Below, piece after piece: positions 34,845-43,618 of a stretch of DNA of 64,000 bases. Position numbers and translations under genes: made by a program. The DNA lies in the NCBI GenBank assembly GCA_041397825.1, contig JAWKVX010000005.1:551241-615240 (forward strand), given 5' to 3'. The DNA is from JANNSX01 sp041397825. Lineage in GTDB: Bacteria > Pseudomonadota > Alphaproteobacteria > Rhizobiales > Hyphomicrobiaceae. The notes beneath the pieces are model-generated. The model had not been told where the DNA came from, did no database searches, and saw only the letters and a list, made by a program, of their open reading frames with translations. Position 1 is the first letter of the stretch. Each line of letters opens with the position of its first letter.

Positions 34845-35900
34845 TCAGGTCTCTCCCGGCAGGAGCCAGACCTGCTCCGGCTCCCAGTCGAGATTGACGT
34901 GGGCACCTTCCGGAAGCTTTGAGCGCGATCCCGGAACATGCGCGATGATTTCGAACCCACTGTCGAGGGCGACCGAATAGCGGACGCTCTCTCCGAAGAA
35001 GACCGATTGCGTTACCTTCCCCGACAACCGGCCACCGCTGCCATTGGAGACGCGGATGTCCTCGGGGCGAAGTAGCCCGCAGACCATTCCGTTGGCGGCT
35101 CGTGCCGAGCCGCACGCGATGCGCTCCCCACTCGGCAAGCGGATCATGGCGCTTGTGCCATTGGCCTGCAGCTCGCCTTCGATGAAGTTGGCGAGGCCGA
35201 GGAAACCGGCAACGAACCGATTGCGGGGCTGATGGTAGGCCGTAAAGGGCGTGTCGATCTGCTGTACGCGGCCCTGGTCGAGCACGACGATCCGGTCGGA
35301 CAGCGAGAGCGCTTCGTCCTGGTCGTGAGTGACCATCAGGGTCGTAATGCCGAGCCGGCGCTGCAGGCCATGAATTTCCGCCCGCACTTCCTCTCGAAGC
35401 TTGCGATCGAGAGCGGCGAGCGGCTCGTCGAGTAGAAGAATGTCCGGCTTGAAGACGATGGCTCGGGCGAGCGCCACGCGCTGCTGCTGGCCACCGGAGA
35501 GCTGGCTCGGTTTGCGGGCGCCGTAGTCCTCGAGGCGCACGAGGGCCAGAGCCTCTTTTACGCGGCTCGCGATTTCGGACTTTGCTACACGCCGCACTTT
35601 CAGCGGAAACGCCACATTGTCGGTGACGCTCATGTGCGGAAACAGCGCGTAGCTCTGAAATACGAGGCCGACATTGCGGTCGGCGGCCTTCAGGTTCGTC
35701 ACGTCGCGTCCGCCGATCAGGATCGCGCCCGATGTTGGCGCCGCAATGCCCGCGATAAGCGAGAGCATCGTCGTCTTGCCGGAGCCGGAGGGGCCGAGAA
35801 TGGTCGCGAACTCGCCCGCCTCGACGCGCAACGACACGCCGTCCACCGCGCGGACGTCGCCATAGTGCTTCGAGACCTCTGCGAACTCGACCGTGGTCAT
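34845..35900 (-). CDS. ABC transporter ATPase, PotA type
   Basis: A 351-residue ATP-binding subunit. Walker A GPSGSGKTT is near residue 36, signature LSGGQQQRV near 135, Walker B ILLLDEPLAALD, and the switch MVTHDQDEAL. The C-terminal TOBE domain (residues 240-350) ends with AHVNLDWEPEQVWLL. The gene starts 5 bp after the amidohydrolase stop. The 99-bp gap before the binding protein could hold a processing site or secondary promoter. Confidence 0.92.
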   Translation of the reverse strand: MTTVEFAEVSKHYGDVRAVDGVSLRVEAGEFATILGPSGSGKTTMLSLIAGIAAPTSGAILIGGRDVTNLKAADRNVGLVFQSYALFPHMSVTDNVAFPLKVRRVAKSEIASRVKEALALVRLEDYGARKPSQLSGGQQQRVALARAIVFKPDILLLDEPLAALDRKLREEVRAEIHGLQRRLGITTLMVTHDQDEALSLSDRIVVLDQGRVQQIDTPFTAYHQPRNRFVAGFLGLANFIEGELQANGTSAMIRLPSGERIACGSARAANGMVCGLLRPEDIRVSNGSGGRLSGKVTQSVFFGESVRYSVALDSGFEIIAHVPGSRSKLPEGAHVNLDWEPEQVWLLPGET

Positions 35901-35905
35901 GGATT

Positions 35906-37339
35906 CTATGCCGCCCGTGCCGGTGCCAAGCGAATTCCAGCGCGCTCGGCCATGCGGCGCGCGGAGGTCTGGGCCGTTGCGTAGACCGCCGCCTCGTCGA
36001 GCCGTGTCAGATGGCCATGCCGGACCACAACCTCGCCATTACAAATGACGGTATCGACCGACTTTGTGCGACTCACCAGCATCATCTGGCGCACGACATC
36101 CACGTTCGGCTGCGCGTCCGGCAGAGCGTTGGTGCGAATGACGATGTCGGCGCGTTTGCCCGCCTCCAGGCTGCCGAGGTCGTCGGAGACGCCCATGGCG
36201 CAGGCGCCACCCAAAGTGAACATCTCGAGCAGCGACTCGGAGGGAACGAAATCGCCCCACTCACGGCTCAAGAGATAGGCGATAAAGCCAAGTTCGCCGA
36301 AGGCCCAGACCTTGGCGACATCGGTGCCGAACGCTATCGGCGTACCACGTCGCGCGAGCTCTGGGAACCGGCCTTTCGATTGCTGGGAAATGCCATAGTA
36401 CATGACGTTGCCGGGATGCCAGACGAGGCCCATGCCACTCTTGGCGATGGCCTCGACCTCGGAATCATCGAGCACGTTCATGTGGGTGAAGATGGTGTTG
36501 GGGCCAAGAATGCCTTCCTCTGCGAAGCGCACGAGCGCGGGCTTGCCGAAGCGCATGGCATCGAACGTGGCATCCGCCGGCATGAAACTCTGGTGCTGGT
36601 GGAAGACGGTGCCGGCCTCGTCGGCGAGGCGCTTCGCCTCCCGCGTCAACTCGAGGCTCGCCGTGCCAGTGCCATAGAGCGCGACATGGCCGCGAACGAG
36701 CCCCTCGCCGCCGCCATGCCGTTTCAGTGCGGCCCCCAGCAGCTTGCGGGCGCGTTTGGCATCGCATGGCGCCCGCGGAATGAGATCGGCCATCGGCTCG
36801 CCGCCGCTCAGGTCCCAGAGCATGCAATCTGTCAGCGAGACACGGATGCCGACGGCCTCGGCTGCTTCCGCGACGGCGTCCGTCGAGAATGCGGTGGACG
36901 CCTCGACATAGCCGGTGAAGCCGTTCTTCACCATTTCGACTGAGGCCATCAGCGCGCTCGCGTGCTCGTCCTCATCCGTCAACGCATTGATCCAGCGGAT
37001 GAAGACGCCGGGTCCACCGCCACCTTCCGACTTCGGCGGATTGGGATCGTCGGTGATCGAGCCGCGCGAGAGATGCAATCCGGCGTGATAGTGGCCATCG
37101 ATCAGGCCGGGATGCACCGGCGCGCCCTGGGCATCAATGGTGCGAGTGGCCCGATAGCGGCTTTCGATCTCGCGCGTCGAGCCGACGGCGAGGATGCGCG
37201 TGCCACGAACCGCGATGGCGCCATTGGGATGGACACGCCGCTTGGCATCGAGCGTCAGCACATAGCCGTTACGCACGATGAGATCGCAGATCTCGGGGCC
37301 GCCACCCTTGCCGTTGTCTCCCGTTTTCTTGCGCGTCAT
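35906..37339 (-). CDS. Amidohydrolase family protein (TrzA/AtzA- or deaminase-like)
   Basis: A 477-residue metal-dependent hydrolase of the cytosine deaminase/atrazine chlorohydrolase-like subfamily. The first metal motif is PGLIDGHYHAGLHL (His83, His85). Later motifs are VFHQHQSFMP, FTHMNVLDDSEV (His) and the metal-binding Asp in AFGTDVAKVW. The C-terminal beta-sandwich region has SLEAGKRADIVI. Members deaminate heterocycles or hydrolyse ring and guanidino C-N bonds. It is flanked within 5 bp by the CoA ligase and PotA-type genes, so it probably acts on the imported solute or a metabolite of it. Confidence 0.87.
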   Translation of the reverse strand: MTRKKTGDNGKGGGPEICDLIVRNGYVLTLDAKRRVHPNGAIAVRGTRILAVGSTREIESRYRATRTIDAQGAPVHPGLIDGHYHAGLHLSRGSITDDPNPPKSEGGGGPGVFIRWINALTDEDEHASALMASVEMVKNGFTGYVEASTAFSTDAVAEAAEAVGIRVSLTDCMLWDLSGGEPMADLIPRAPCDAKRARKLLGAALKRHGGGEGLVRGHVALYGTGTASLELTREAKRLADEAGTVFHQHQSFMPADATFDAMRFGKPALVRFAEEGILGPNTIFTHMNVLDDSEVEAIAKSGMGLVWHPGNVMYYGISQQSKGRFPELARRGTPIAFGTDVAKVWAFGELGFIAYLLSREWGDFVPSESLLEMFTLGGACAMGVSDDLGSLEAGKRADIVIRTNALPDAQPNVDVVRQMMLVSRTKSVDTVICNGEVVVRHGHLTRLDEAAVYATAQTSARRMAERAGIRLAPARAA

Positions 37340-37343
37340 GGCC

Positions 37344-39035
37344 TCACCCTACCTTTCCGGTTTCGCGGTCCCAGGCACCCAGGCGCAAATCTTTCTTCGC
37401 CTCGATGAGCGTCTTCTTCTGCACACGCATGGAGGGCGTCCGGTCGAAGTCCGTCATATGATACTCGATGTAGCGCGGAATTTTGAAGGCCGCGAGGTTC
37501 GCCTTGCAGAAGGCAATGATCTCCTCGGGTGGGATAGTTTTCTCGCTCTCTCCGGACTTTGGCTGGATGTAGACCTTCACTTCCTCGCCGCGCAGCTCGT
37601 CGGGCACCGGCACAACGGCGACCTCCAATACCTTCGGATGAGAGCGCAATACCGCTTCGACCTCGGCGGCCGAAATGTTCTCGCCCGACCGGCGGATGAT
37701 CTCCTTCTTGCGGCCGACGAAGTAGAGGAGCCCCCGCTCGTCGCGCCTGACCACGTCGCCCGAGTGATACCAGCCGCCTTTGTTGGCTTCCGCCGTGACC
37801 TCGGGACGGTTGAGGTAGCCTTTGTAGAGATCGGGCCCGCCGATCAGCGCCTCGCCGGATTTTCCGATCTCGACATCCTGGTCCTCGTCGTCGACGACGC
37901 GCACGAAGACGCCGGGTGGCTCGACACCCATGCTCCCGGAGCCGACGAGTTCATCAGCCAAATGATGCGGGATCCGGCTCATGACGCCACCTTCCGTCGA
38001 GCCATACTGGTTGTGCCAGTGGAAGCCGTACCGTTCGACCATCTCCGCGTGCAGTTCTTTCGGCACCCCGGCGTGGATGGCGAGACGGATTCGATGGTCG
38101 CGCTCGTTGGGGCCAGGCTCACCTTTCAGAAGCAGCGCCGGGATCGATGCAATGGAGAGGATTTCAGTTGCATCGTATTTGTTGACGACCTCCCAGAAGC
38201 GGCTGACGGAAAATCGCCGCATGGCGACCATTGTGCCACGCGAGGCAAGTGACGTCAGAAGCTGGATCGCGGGATCGGCATAGTAGAACGGTAGACAGCA
38301 AAGTTGCCGGTCCTGCCAGCCGCGCCGGAACATGCGCATGTCCAGATCGACGACGCGCAGCCACCAGCCGTGGTGCAGCATACATCCCTTCGGGGTGCCA
38401 CTGGTGCCCGATGTGTAGAAGACCGTGATCGGGTCCTCGCGCTCGCATTCGACGGTGCCGAAGTCGAGCGGCTCGGCATCTCGCGCGTAGGCCTCGAGGC
38501 CATCGGGCTCCTCGCCATCGACGATGATGACGTACTTAAGCTTTTTGGATTTTTCCCGTGCGCCCTCGACGATCGGCTCTTGCGGCTTGCCGCAGATGAC
38601 AGCGACCGGCTGGGCGTCCGAGATGATATGTCCGGCGTCGAAAGCCTGGGCGCTCGGCGCGATCGAGACGAGCATGCCGCGATTGGCGACGATGCCGAAT
38701 AGCGCGATCATGAACTCGACGCGGTTGTCGAGCATGACGCAGACATTGTCCCCCGCCTTGACCTTACCCTTGAGATAGCCGGCGAAGCGCTGGCAGCGAT
38801 CGAGGAAGTCCTTGCGGGTGATGGTGAGACCATCCTCGATGATGATCGCGGGGCGGTAGGGATCCTCCAGGCAGCCCTTGTGGACGATCTCGATGGTCGT
38901 CTGGTTGGGTACTGCGCTCCACGGAGGCGGCACGTTCTCGTGCTTGACCCAATGGGCGGGCCGCTTGGCGGACTTGTAGCCGTCGAGAGCCGCCGGAGTG
39001 GTCTTGGATTTGGTCGCCTTGCTGCTCTTGGCCAT
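37344..39035 (-). CDS. AMP-binding acyl-CoA ligase (CaiC/FadD-like) with altered C-terminal Lys motif
   Basis: A 563-residue adenylate-forming enzyme. The P-loop VFYTSGTSGTPKGCM is near residue 200; GGWYHSGD and RKKEIIRRSGENIS mark the hinge. The C-terminal loop, normally TPTGKVxK, reads DRTPSMRVQKK, so the conserved Gly-Lys is replaced by Met-Arg and adenylation may be altered. A Lys-rich N-terminal tail (MAKSSKATKSK) precedes the fold. The ATG at 39035 overlaps the stop of the MaoC gene (ATGA). The layout recalls carnitine/crotonobetaine CoA ligases, but the substrate is not determined. Confidence 0.85.
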   Translation of the reverse strand: MAKSSKATKSKTTPAALDGYKSAKRPAHWVKHENVPPPWSAVPNQTTIEIVHKGCLEDPYRPAIIIEDGLTITRKDFLDRCQRFAGYLKGKVKAGDNVCVMLDNRVEFMIALFGIVANRGMLVSIAPSAQAFDAGHIISDAQPVAVICGKPQEPIVEGAREKSKKLKYVIIVDGEEPDGLEAYARDAEPLDFGTVECEREDPITVFYTSGTSGTPKGCMLHHGWWLRVVDLDMRMFRRGWQDRQLCCLPFYYADPAIQLLTSLASRGTMVAMRRFSVSRFWEVVNKYDATEILSIASIPALLLKGEPGPNERDHRIRLAIHAGVPKELHAEMVERYGFHWHNQYGSTEGGVMSRIPHHLADELVGSGSMGVEPPGVFVRVVDDEDQDVEIGKSGEALIGGPDLYKGYLNRPEVTAEANKGGWYHSGDVVRRDERGLLYFVGRKKEIIRRSGENISAAEVEAVLRSHPKVLEVAVVPVPDELRGEEVKVYIQPKSGESEKTIPPEEIIAFCKANLAAFKIPRYIEYHMTDFDRTPSMRVQKKTLIEAKKDLRLGAWDRETGKVG

Positions 39036-39871
39036 CAGGACGTCACCTCCGCAAAGCCGTTCTTGACTACGACAGTGCCGTCGCGATCCAGCGTTTCGAA
39101 CGATAGGGTCTGTCGCCCCTTTGCCGCCGGCCCCACCGAGAGACGTGTCGTGAGGCACTGGCCCTTGACCATCAGCAACGGTTGGGAGAAGCGGCCACCG
39201 AGGCGCAGGAGCCGGGCAGAGTCACCCTTGCAGGCCTCGTCGACGATAGCGCGGGCCGCAAACCCCAACGTGCACATGCCATGCACGATCGGCGCCTTGA
39301 AGCCGAGCTTGGCCGCGGCTTCGGCATCCAGTGTGTAGGGCGAGTAGTCGCGCGCGGCGTCGGCATATCGGAAGGTCTGATCGTCGGTGAGGGCGTGCGT
39401 CACTACCGTGGGCGTCTCGCTCTCGACCCGGGTCGGCGGCTTCGGCGCGACATCTCCAGCGATCTTCGCGGTCTTCTCCCCAGTCAGCAGCACCGTCGAG
39501 AATTGTGTCGAGATCTCCCGGCCCTCATGCGTCTTGATTTCGGAGCGGATGATGAGAGTCGCCCCGGCCTTCGTTGCGCCGATACCGATCAGCGTCGATA
39601 GACTTAGCAGCCGCAGTCCCGGCACGATCGGGCGATGGAAGTGGATGTCGTGCTCGCCGTGCAGCCCGAACTCGCCCGAGACTGACCTCAACACCTCGAC
39701 CATGCTCTGCATGACGGGCACGTGATGGAAGATGGGCGAGGCGATCTTGCCTGCGAGGTGCGCCGTGTTCGTATCGTTCAGGGCTCTGGCGAACTGGGCG
39801 AGCCGCGCGGTGTTGACGCGGAACTCCTCGCTGTCGCGGCTGAAGCCGATCTTCTTGCTATCGACGCTCAA
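39035..39871 (-). CDS. Double hot-dog MaoC-type hydratase
   Basis: A 278-residue protein with two hot-dog folds. The N-terminal half shows ASPIFHHVPVMQSMVEVL and LHGEHDIHFHRPIVPG; the C-terminal half has the catalytic motif YADAARDYSPYTLDAEAA, in which the usual D-x-NPxH is changed to DYSPYTLD, then PIVHGMCTLGFAARAI. Eukaryotic-type and HSD17B4-like hydratases share this layout. The catalytic His appears replaced by Tyr or Thr, so activity may differ. It is 13 bp after the SDR gene and overlaps the CoA ligase gene. Confidence 0.8.
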   Translation of the reverse strand: MSVDSKKIGFSRDSEEFRVNTARLAQFARALNDTNTAHLAGKIASPIFHHVPVMQSMVEVLRSVSGEFGLHGEHDIHFHRPIVPGLRLLSLSTLIGIGATKAGATLIIRSEIKTHEGREISTQFSTVLLTGEKTAKIAGDVAPKPPTRVESETPTVVTHALTDDQTFRYADAARDYSPYTLDAEAAAKLGFKAPIVHGMCTLGFAARAIVDEACKGDSARLLRLGGRFSQPLLMVKGQCLTTRLSVGPAAKGRQTLSFETLDRDGTVVVKNGFAEVTS

Positions 39872-39884
39872 GCAAACGAACTCC

Positions 39885-40787
39885 CTACAAATTCAACCCC
39901 TCGACGAAATCCCCGAGCCCAACCGGTTTCGGAAGCTTGTCCTTGAGCGCGGCATCGAGCGCGTCCGTGGTCCACTGCCCGCTGGTGCGCACATCGACGG
40001 CAATGCTCGACGGACCGATCACCTCGACCCGGTCGCCATAGGCCTGGAACACTTGGTTGGTCGCCGGACAATCGGCGCGCGCGAGCCAGGCAATCAGCGG
40101 GGAAACATTGGCTGGGTCGAAGACGTCGAACACGCCGGGCGGCGGCGGCTTCAAGCTCGCCTCGATGCGCGTACGCGCCGAGGGCGACACCGCATTGGAC
40201 CGCACACCGTATTTCGCGCCCTCGATGGCCATGGTTCGCGACAGCCCGACGATGCCGAGTTTGGCCGCCGCATAGTTTGCCTGCCCGAAATTTCCGACGA
40301 GACCGGCGAGAGATGTCGTGTGGATGACCGAAGCGGCAACCGGCTTGCCGGCCTTGCTCTGCTCCCGCCAATAGGCCATTGCGTGCCGCGAGGGTGCCGC
40401 ATGCCCCTTGAGATGCACGCGGATGACGGCATCCCATTCCGCCTCGCTCATGTTGGCGAGCAAGCGGTCACGCAAGATTCCGGCATTGTTGACGAGGATA
40501 TGCAGGTCGCCGAAGGTCTCGACTGCCTGGGCAACCATCGCGGCCGCTTGAGCCCAGTCGCCGACATCGTGGCCGCTGACGGCGGCCGTGCCGCCCGTGG
40601 CCTCGATCTCGCGCACGACGTCTTGGGCGGGTGTCGGATCCTGTCCCGCACCGTGCAGGTCGCCGCCGAGATCATTGACGACGACGGCCGCGCCTTCGCG
40701 CGCCAGCATCAGACAGTGCGCGCGCCCCAATCCCCGGCCGCCTCCGGTGACAATCGCGACCCGTCCGACGAGACTTCGGGCGCCCAT
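39885..40787 (-). CDS. SDR family dehydrogenase, multifunctional-enzyme-2 type
   Basis: A 300-residue short-chain dehydrogenase like the dehydrogenase domain of peroxisomal multifunctional enzyme 2 (HSD17B4), which oxidises (3R)-hydroxyacyl-CoA. Motifs are TGGGRGLG, the diagnostic VVVNDLGGDLHGAG insertion, NNAGILRD, the catalytic Ser in TTSLAG and YAAAK. With the double hot-dog gene directly downstream, the pair reproduces the hydratase plus dehydrogenase of that enzyme as separate chains. It is the first gene of the long operon; its promoter lies in 40788-40901. Confidence 0.87.
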   Translation of the reverse strand: MGARSLVGRVAIVTGGGRGLGRAHCLMLAREGAAVVVNDLGGDLHGAGQDPTPAQDVVREIEATGGTAAVSGHDVGDWAQAAAMVAQAVETFGDLHILVNNAGILRDRLLANMSEAEWDAVIRVHLKGHAAPSRHAMAYWREQSKAGKPVAASVIHTTSLAGLVGNFGQANYAAAKLGIVGLSRTMAIEGAKYGVRSNAVSPSARTRIEASLKPPPPGVFDVFDPANVSPLIAWLARADCPATNQVFQAYGDRVEVIGPSSIAVDVRTSGQWTTDALDAALKDKLPKPVGLGDFVEGLNL

Positions 40788-40901
40788 AGCGGCTTCCCTA
40801 CCCTTGAGCTGTGCTTGTTTCGGCTTGCATAAATTGTTTCGTTATCTTGTACATTGGGGACGACGATCGTCAAGACAATTGCAGGAGGCCACGGATCAGC
40901 C
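40788..40901. promoter_or_regulatory. Divergent promoter region, catabolic operon / GNAT
   Basis: This AT-rich gap (TTGCATAAATTGTTTCGTTA near 40828-40847) separates the head of the 11-gene minus-strand operon from the plus-strand GNAT gene. A possible plus-strand -35 element TTGCAT lies there, but no convincing -10 partner at 17 bp. The local AT content stands out from the surrounding genes. Confidence 0.4.
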
Positions 40902-41375
40902 ATGACGCAACCCATCGGGAATCTCGTTGTCCGCCCGGCGATTGCGAGCGATGCTGCAGCTTGGCGGCAGATGTGGGCGGATTTTGTCGCCCTCGACACC
41001 GAGAAGTGCCCGCAATCGGCGACGGATTTCATCTGGCGGAATGCGCTCGACGCATCTCACCCGATGAAGCTGCTGATGGCGGTCGAGGGCGAAGAGCGTC
41101 TCGGCTTCCTCCTCTACACGACGCATGATTTCTCGCGCTCGGTCCGGCCCGTCGCCTATCTTCTGGATTTTTATGTGATCGACGTGGCGCGCGGACGCGG
41201 TGTCGGCAAGGCGTTGATCGCGCACCTGGCCGAACTCGGTCGCGCCACCGGTTGGCTCAAGATCTACTGGATGACGCAGGTCGACAACGTCGACGCGCGC
41301 CGGCTCTACGACAAGTTCGGCCAGACCTCGCCACTCGTGCGTTATGATATGCAGCTGAACAGCTATGAAGCGTAG
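40902..41375 (+). CDS. GNAT-family N-acetyltransferase
   Basis: A 157-residue acetyltransferase. The acetyl-CoA-binding motif is VARGRGVGKALIAHLAELGR (near residues 96-115), preceded by the strand VAYLLDFYVID. The C-terminal VDNVDARRLYDKFG is typical. It transfers an acetyl group to an amine of a small molecule or protein. ATG 40902 is chosen over 40854 because homology starts at VVRPAI; GCAGGAGG precedes it. It is divergent from the catabolic operon and ends 3 bp from the convergent cupin gene. Confidence 0.88.
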   Translation: MTQPIGNLVVRPAIASDAAAWRQMWADFVALDTEKCPQSATDFIWRNALDASHPMKLLMAVEGEERLGFLLYTTHDFSRSVRPVAYLLDFYVIDVARGRGVGKALIAHLAELGRATGWLKIYWMTQVDNVDARRLYDKFGQTSPLVRYDMQLNSYEA

Positions 41376-41378
41376 TCC

Positions 41379-41753
41379 CTATGGCTCTTCAATACCCTGT
41401 CGCTTGGCCCAATCGACGGGATGCAGCGCGTAGAAATAAGCGCAGCGGCCCGTGGATGCATCGTAAGACAGAGTCGTGCCCTTCGGCAGCCAGACGATGT
41501 CGCCGGGTGTGCACTGCCACTGCTGGCCCTCTGTGGCGATCGTCATCTCGCCCTCATGAACGAAGAGCACCTCGTCGTAGGTGACGGTCCATTCGATGGA
41601 GACGTTCTCGAGGACCTCGATACCGGCGCCGAGGTGCTCGCTGTTGGTGCGATTGATGACGCGCGCAATGCGGGTGTCGCCGGTGGTGGTCTTGGTGGAC
41701 GTCCACGGCAGTTCTGCGGCTTTGAAGACGGACGCTTTCGTCGTTGACCTCAT
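41379..41753 (-). CDS. Cupin-domain protein (EutQ-like)
   Basis: A 124-residue single cupin. The motifs are EVLFVHEGEMTIATEG and CTPGDIVWLPKGTTLSY, the two cupin strands, with few metal ligands in the first motif. The C-terminal YFYALHPVDWA resembles EutQ and ectoine-synthase-like cupins. ATG 41753 follows GGGAG; an ATG at 41771 is less likely. It is the last gene after BKACE, thioesterase and flavin oxidase (44602 to 41796), 42 bp downstream. Role unknown. Confidence 0.78.
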   Translation of the reverse strand: MRSTTKASVFKAAELPWTSTKTTTGDTRIARVINRTNSEHLGAGIEVLENVSIEWTVTYDEVLFVHEGEMTIATEGQQWQCTPGDIVWLPKGTTLSYDASTGRCAYFYALHPVDWAKRQGIEEP

Positions 41754-41795
41754 AGCAATCTCCCTACTCAATACTAGCTACTCCCTACACCCTTC

Positions 41796-43202
41796 TCACG
41801 TCGTCGAAATACCCCCGGGCGCCATGCGCGCGAAGGCGCGCGTGATCAGGCCGGGCCGCTTGCCGCGATAACCCAGCCCATCCGCGCGCCGCACTGCCGC
41901 GCGCACAGCAAGCGAGCCCGCCGTCCGGAATGGCTCCGGCGGCAGCCAGCTTTCGGGCGGGCGCACGAGCGGGCAGGCCGACCATTCGTCCTTCGCTTCC
42001 AACACGAGCGAGGCAAGGATGCGCGCGGCCAAGGGCGAGGTCGCAATGCCGTTGCCCGAGAAGCCGTAGCCGTAGAACACATCCGGCATGCCGGGCAGCG
42101 CGCCGAACAGCGGTAGGCCGCTCCGCGTCCGATCGATCGGGCCGTACCAGCTGTCGGCAAACCGAGCCGCGCCGAGTTTCGGATTGGCTCGCGCGTAGAA
42201 CGCATGCATCGCGGTCTCGCGCGGTGAACGCCCCTCGAAGCGCGCGCCGTCGAGTGAGCCGACACCCAGTCGGCCGCCAGTGACACCGCCACTCAACCGG
42301 CCGTCAGGTGTCGTGCGAAAACCGGTTACGAACGTCTGGGAATCGGTGATCTGAAAGGTCTCCCGCCGCCATAGCCCCTCGATCAACTCCGGAACCGGCT
42401 CGCTGATCTGGTCGTCGCTGGTGATGACGAGAATGGCCGAGCGCAGTGAAGGAATGCGCATCGACCAGGCATTGAGCGCGAGGACGACGCGGCTGGCCGC
42501 GAGATTTCCCGTGCGGGTCCGGACAATCGGCCGGCCATGCCGCTCCAGCCGTGTCATCGGGCTGTTCTCGTAGATGCGCACGCCCAGGGAAAGGGCGACG
42601 CGGCGCAATCCCCGCACGAGCTTCGCCGGCTGCAGCGTCGCGGTGCCGGACATGATGGCACCGCCGAGCAGGCCCGGCATGTCCATGCGTGCCATGATCT
42701 CGTCGCGCGACACCGCGCGCATCATCGAGAGGCCGCGTGCTTCGAGCATGTCGAGGGTCGCCGACCAGCTGCCGAGTTGCTGCGCATTCGTCGCCGACCA
42801 GAGCCAGTCGGCGTAGCGGAACTCGGCATCGATACCATGTTCGCTGCAGAACCGCTCGATCTCGCCGACGACGTCTTGCGACGCCTGGCAGAAGGCGAGT
42901 GCCGCCTCCTTGCCGCCCATCGCCTCCAGCGCCGCAATTTTCAGCCACTGCGGTAGCACCTGTCCTGTCGCGCGCCCGGACGAACCACCGCCGCAAATGT
43001 CGGCTTCGACGATGGCGACATCGAGCGATGGTTGCCGCCGCTTCAGCTCGAGTGCGATCCATATCCCGCAGAATCCGCCGCCGACGATGGCGACATCGGC
43101 CCTTGTATCGCCCGCGAGCGTTGGCGCATCCATCTCGCTTTCGTCGATCGCCTGGCGGAGCCAGAAGCAGCGCCCCTCCCGCCGTGTCAGTCGCTCGCTC
43201 AC
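41796..43202 (-). CDS. DAO-family FAD-dependent oxidoreductase
   Basis: A 468-residue flavoprotein. The FAD motif ADVAIVGGGFCGIWIALEL is near residues 35-53, followed by GGGSSGRATGQVLPQW and a C-terminal VFYGYGFSGNGIATSPL. An N-terminal extension of about 30 residues (SERLTRREGRCFWLRQA) resembles gamma-glutamylputrescine oxidase-like proteins. The GTG at 43202 overlaps the thioesterase stop. In a module with BKACE and thioesterase it may oxidise the amino acid released by CoA-ester hydrolysis; this is inference. Confidence 0.85.
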   Translation of the reverse strand: MSERLTRREGRCFWLRQAIDESEMDAPTLAGDTRADVAIVGGGFCGIWIALELKRRQPSLDVAIVEADICGGGSSGRATGQVLPQWLKIAALEAMGGKEAALAFCQASQDVVGEIERFCSEHGIDAEFRYADWLWSATNAQQLGSWSATLDMLEARGLSMMRAVSRDEIMARMDMPGLLGGAIMSGTATLQPAKLVRGLRRVALSLGVRIYENSPMTRLERHGRPIVRTRTGNLAASRVVLALNAWSMRIPSLRSAILVITSDDQISEPVPELIEGLWRRETFQITDSQTFVTGFRTTPDGRLSGGVTGGRLGVGSLDGARFEGRSPRETAMHAFYARANPKLGAARFADSWYGPIDRTRSGLPLFGALPGMPDVFYGYGFSGNGIATSPLAARILASLVLEAKDEWSACPLVRPPESWLPPEPFRTAGSLAVRAAVRRADGLGYRGKRPGLITRAFARMAPGGISTT

Positions 43203-43615
43203 GCCGCGCCCAACTCCCGGCAGCGCGCTCGGATGGCATCGCTCAGAGGCAAGCCCTTGCACGCCTCGAGATCGAACAGCACCGTGATGTTCTCGCTGGT
43301 CGCATGCAGAACACCGGACTCCGAGTTGAGCATGCTGTGACGGAATTCGACTGACTTGTTGCCGGTTCTGATCAGCACGCGCGTCACGGGTACGAGCGCA
43401 TCGGCCCGCGCTTCGCGCTTGTCCTCGATCGTCTGCTTCACATCCGCCCAGCCCTGATCGAGCGGTTCGATCTCAGCGCAAGGTCCGAACCCTGAGAGCA
43501 TATGAAAGCTCGCCGCGTCGAAGACGCCGCAATAGAACTGGGTGGTTATGTGTCCCAAGCTGTCGCACGGCCAGGGATAGACGGCATCGCGACAGGTATC
43601 CATCCCGATGGCCAT
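43199..43615 (-). CDS. Hot-dog thioesterase (4HBT-like; betainyl-CoA thioesterase-like)
   Basis: A 138-residue hot-dog thioesterase. It has CDSLGHITTQFYCGVFDAAS near residues 17-36, in the place of the active-site DxxGHVN(N)xxY segment of 4-hydroxybenzoyl-CoA thioesterases, and strands VTRVLIRTGNKSVEFRHSML. In carnitine degradation, a thioesterase (CdhB) adjacent to a BKACE enzyme hydrolyses betainyl-CoA; the same order is found here, 3 bp after the BKACE gene. Its stop overlaps the flavin oxidase start. Confidence 0.8.
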   Translation of the reverse strand: MAIGMDTCRDAVYPWPCDSLGHITTQFYCGVFDAASFHMLSGFGPCAEIEPLDQGWADVKQTIEDKREARADALVPVTRVLIRTGNKSVEFRHSMLNSESGVLHATSENITVLFDLEACKGLPLSDAIRARCRELGAA

Positions 43616-43618
43616 TCT

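Noticed and set aside
37278..38252. 324-codon plus-strand open frame
   Set aside because: Antisense to the CoA ligase; the ligase has all core motifs in its own frame.
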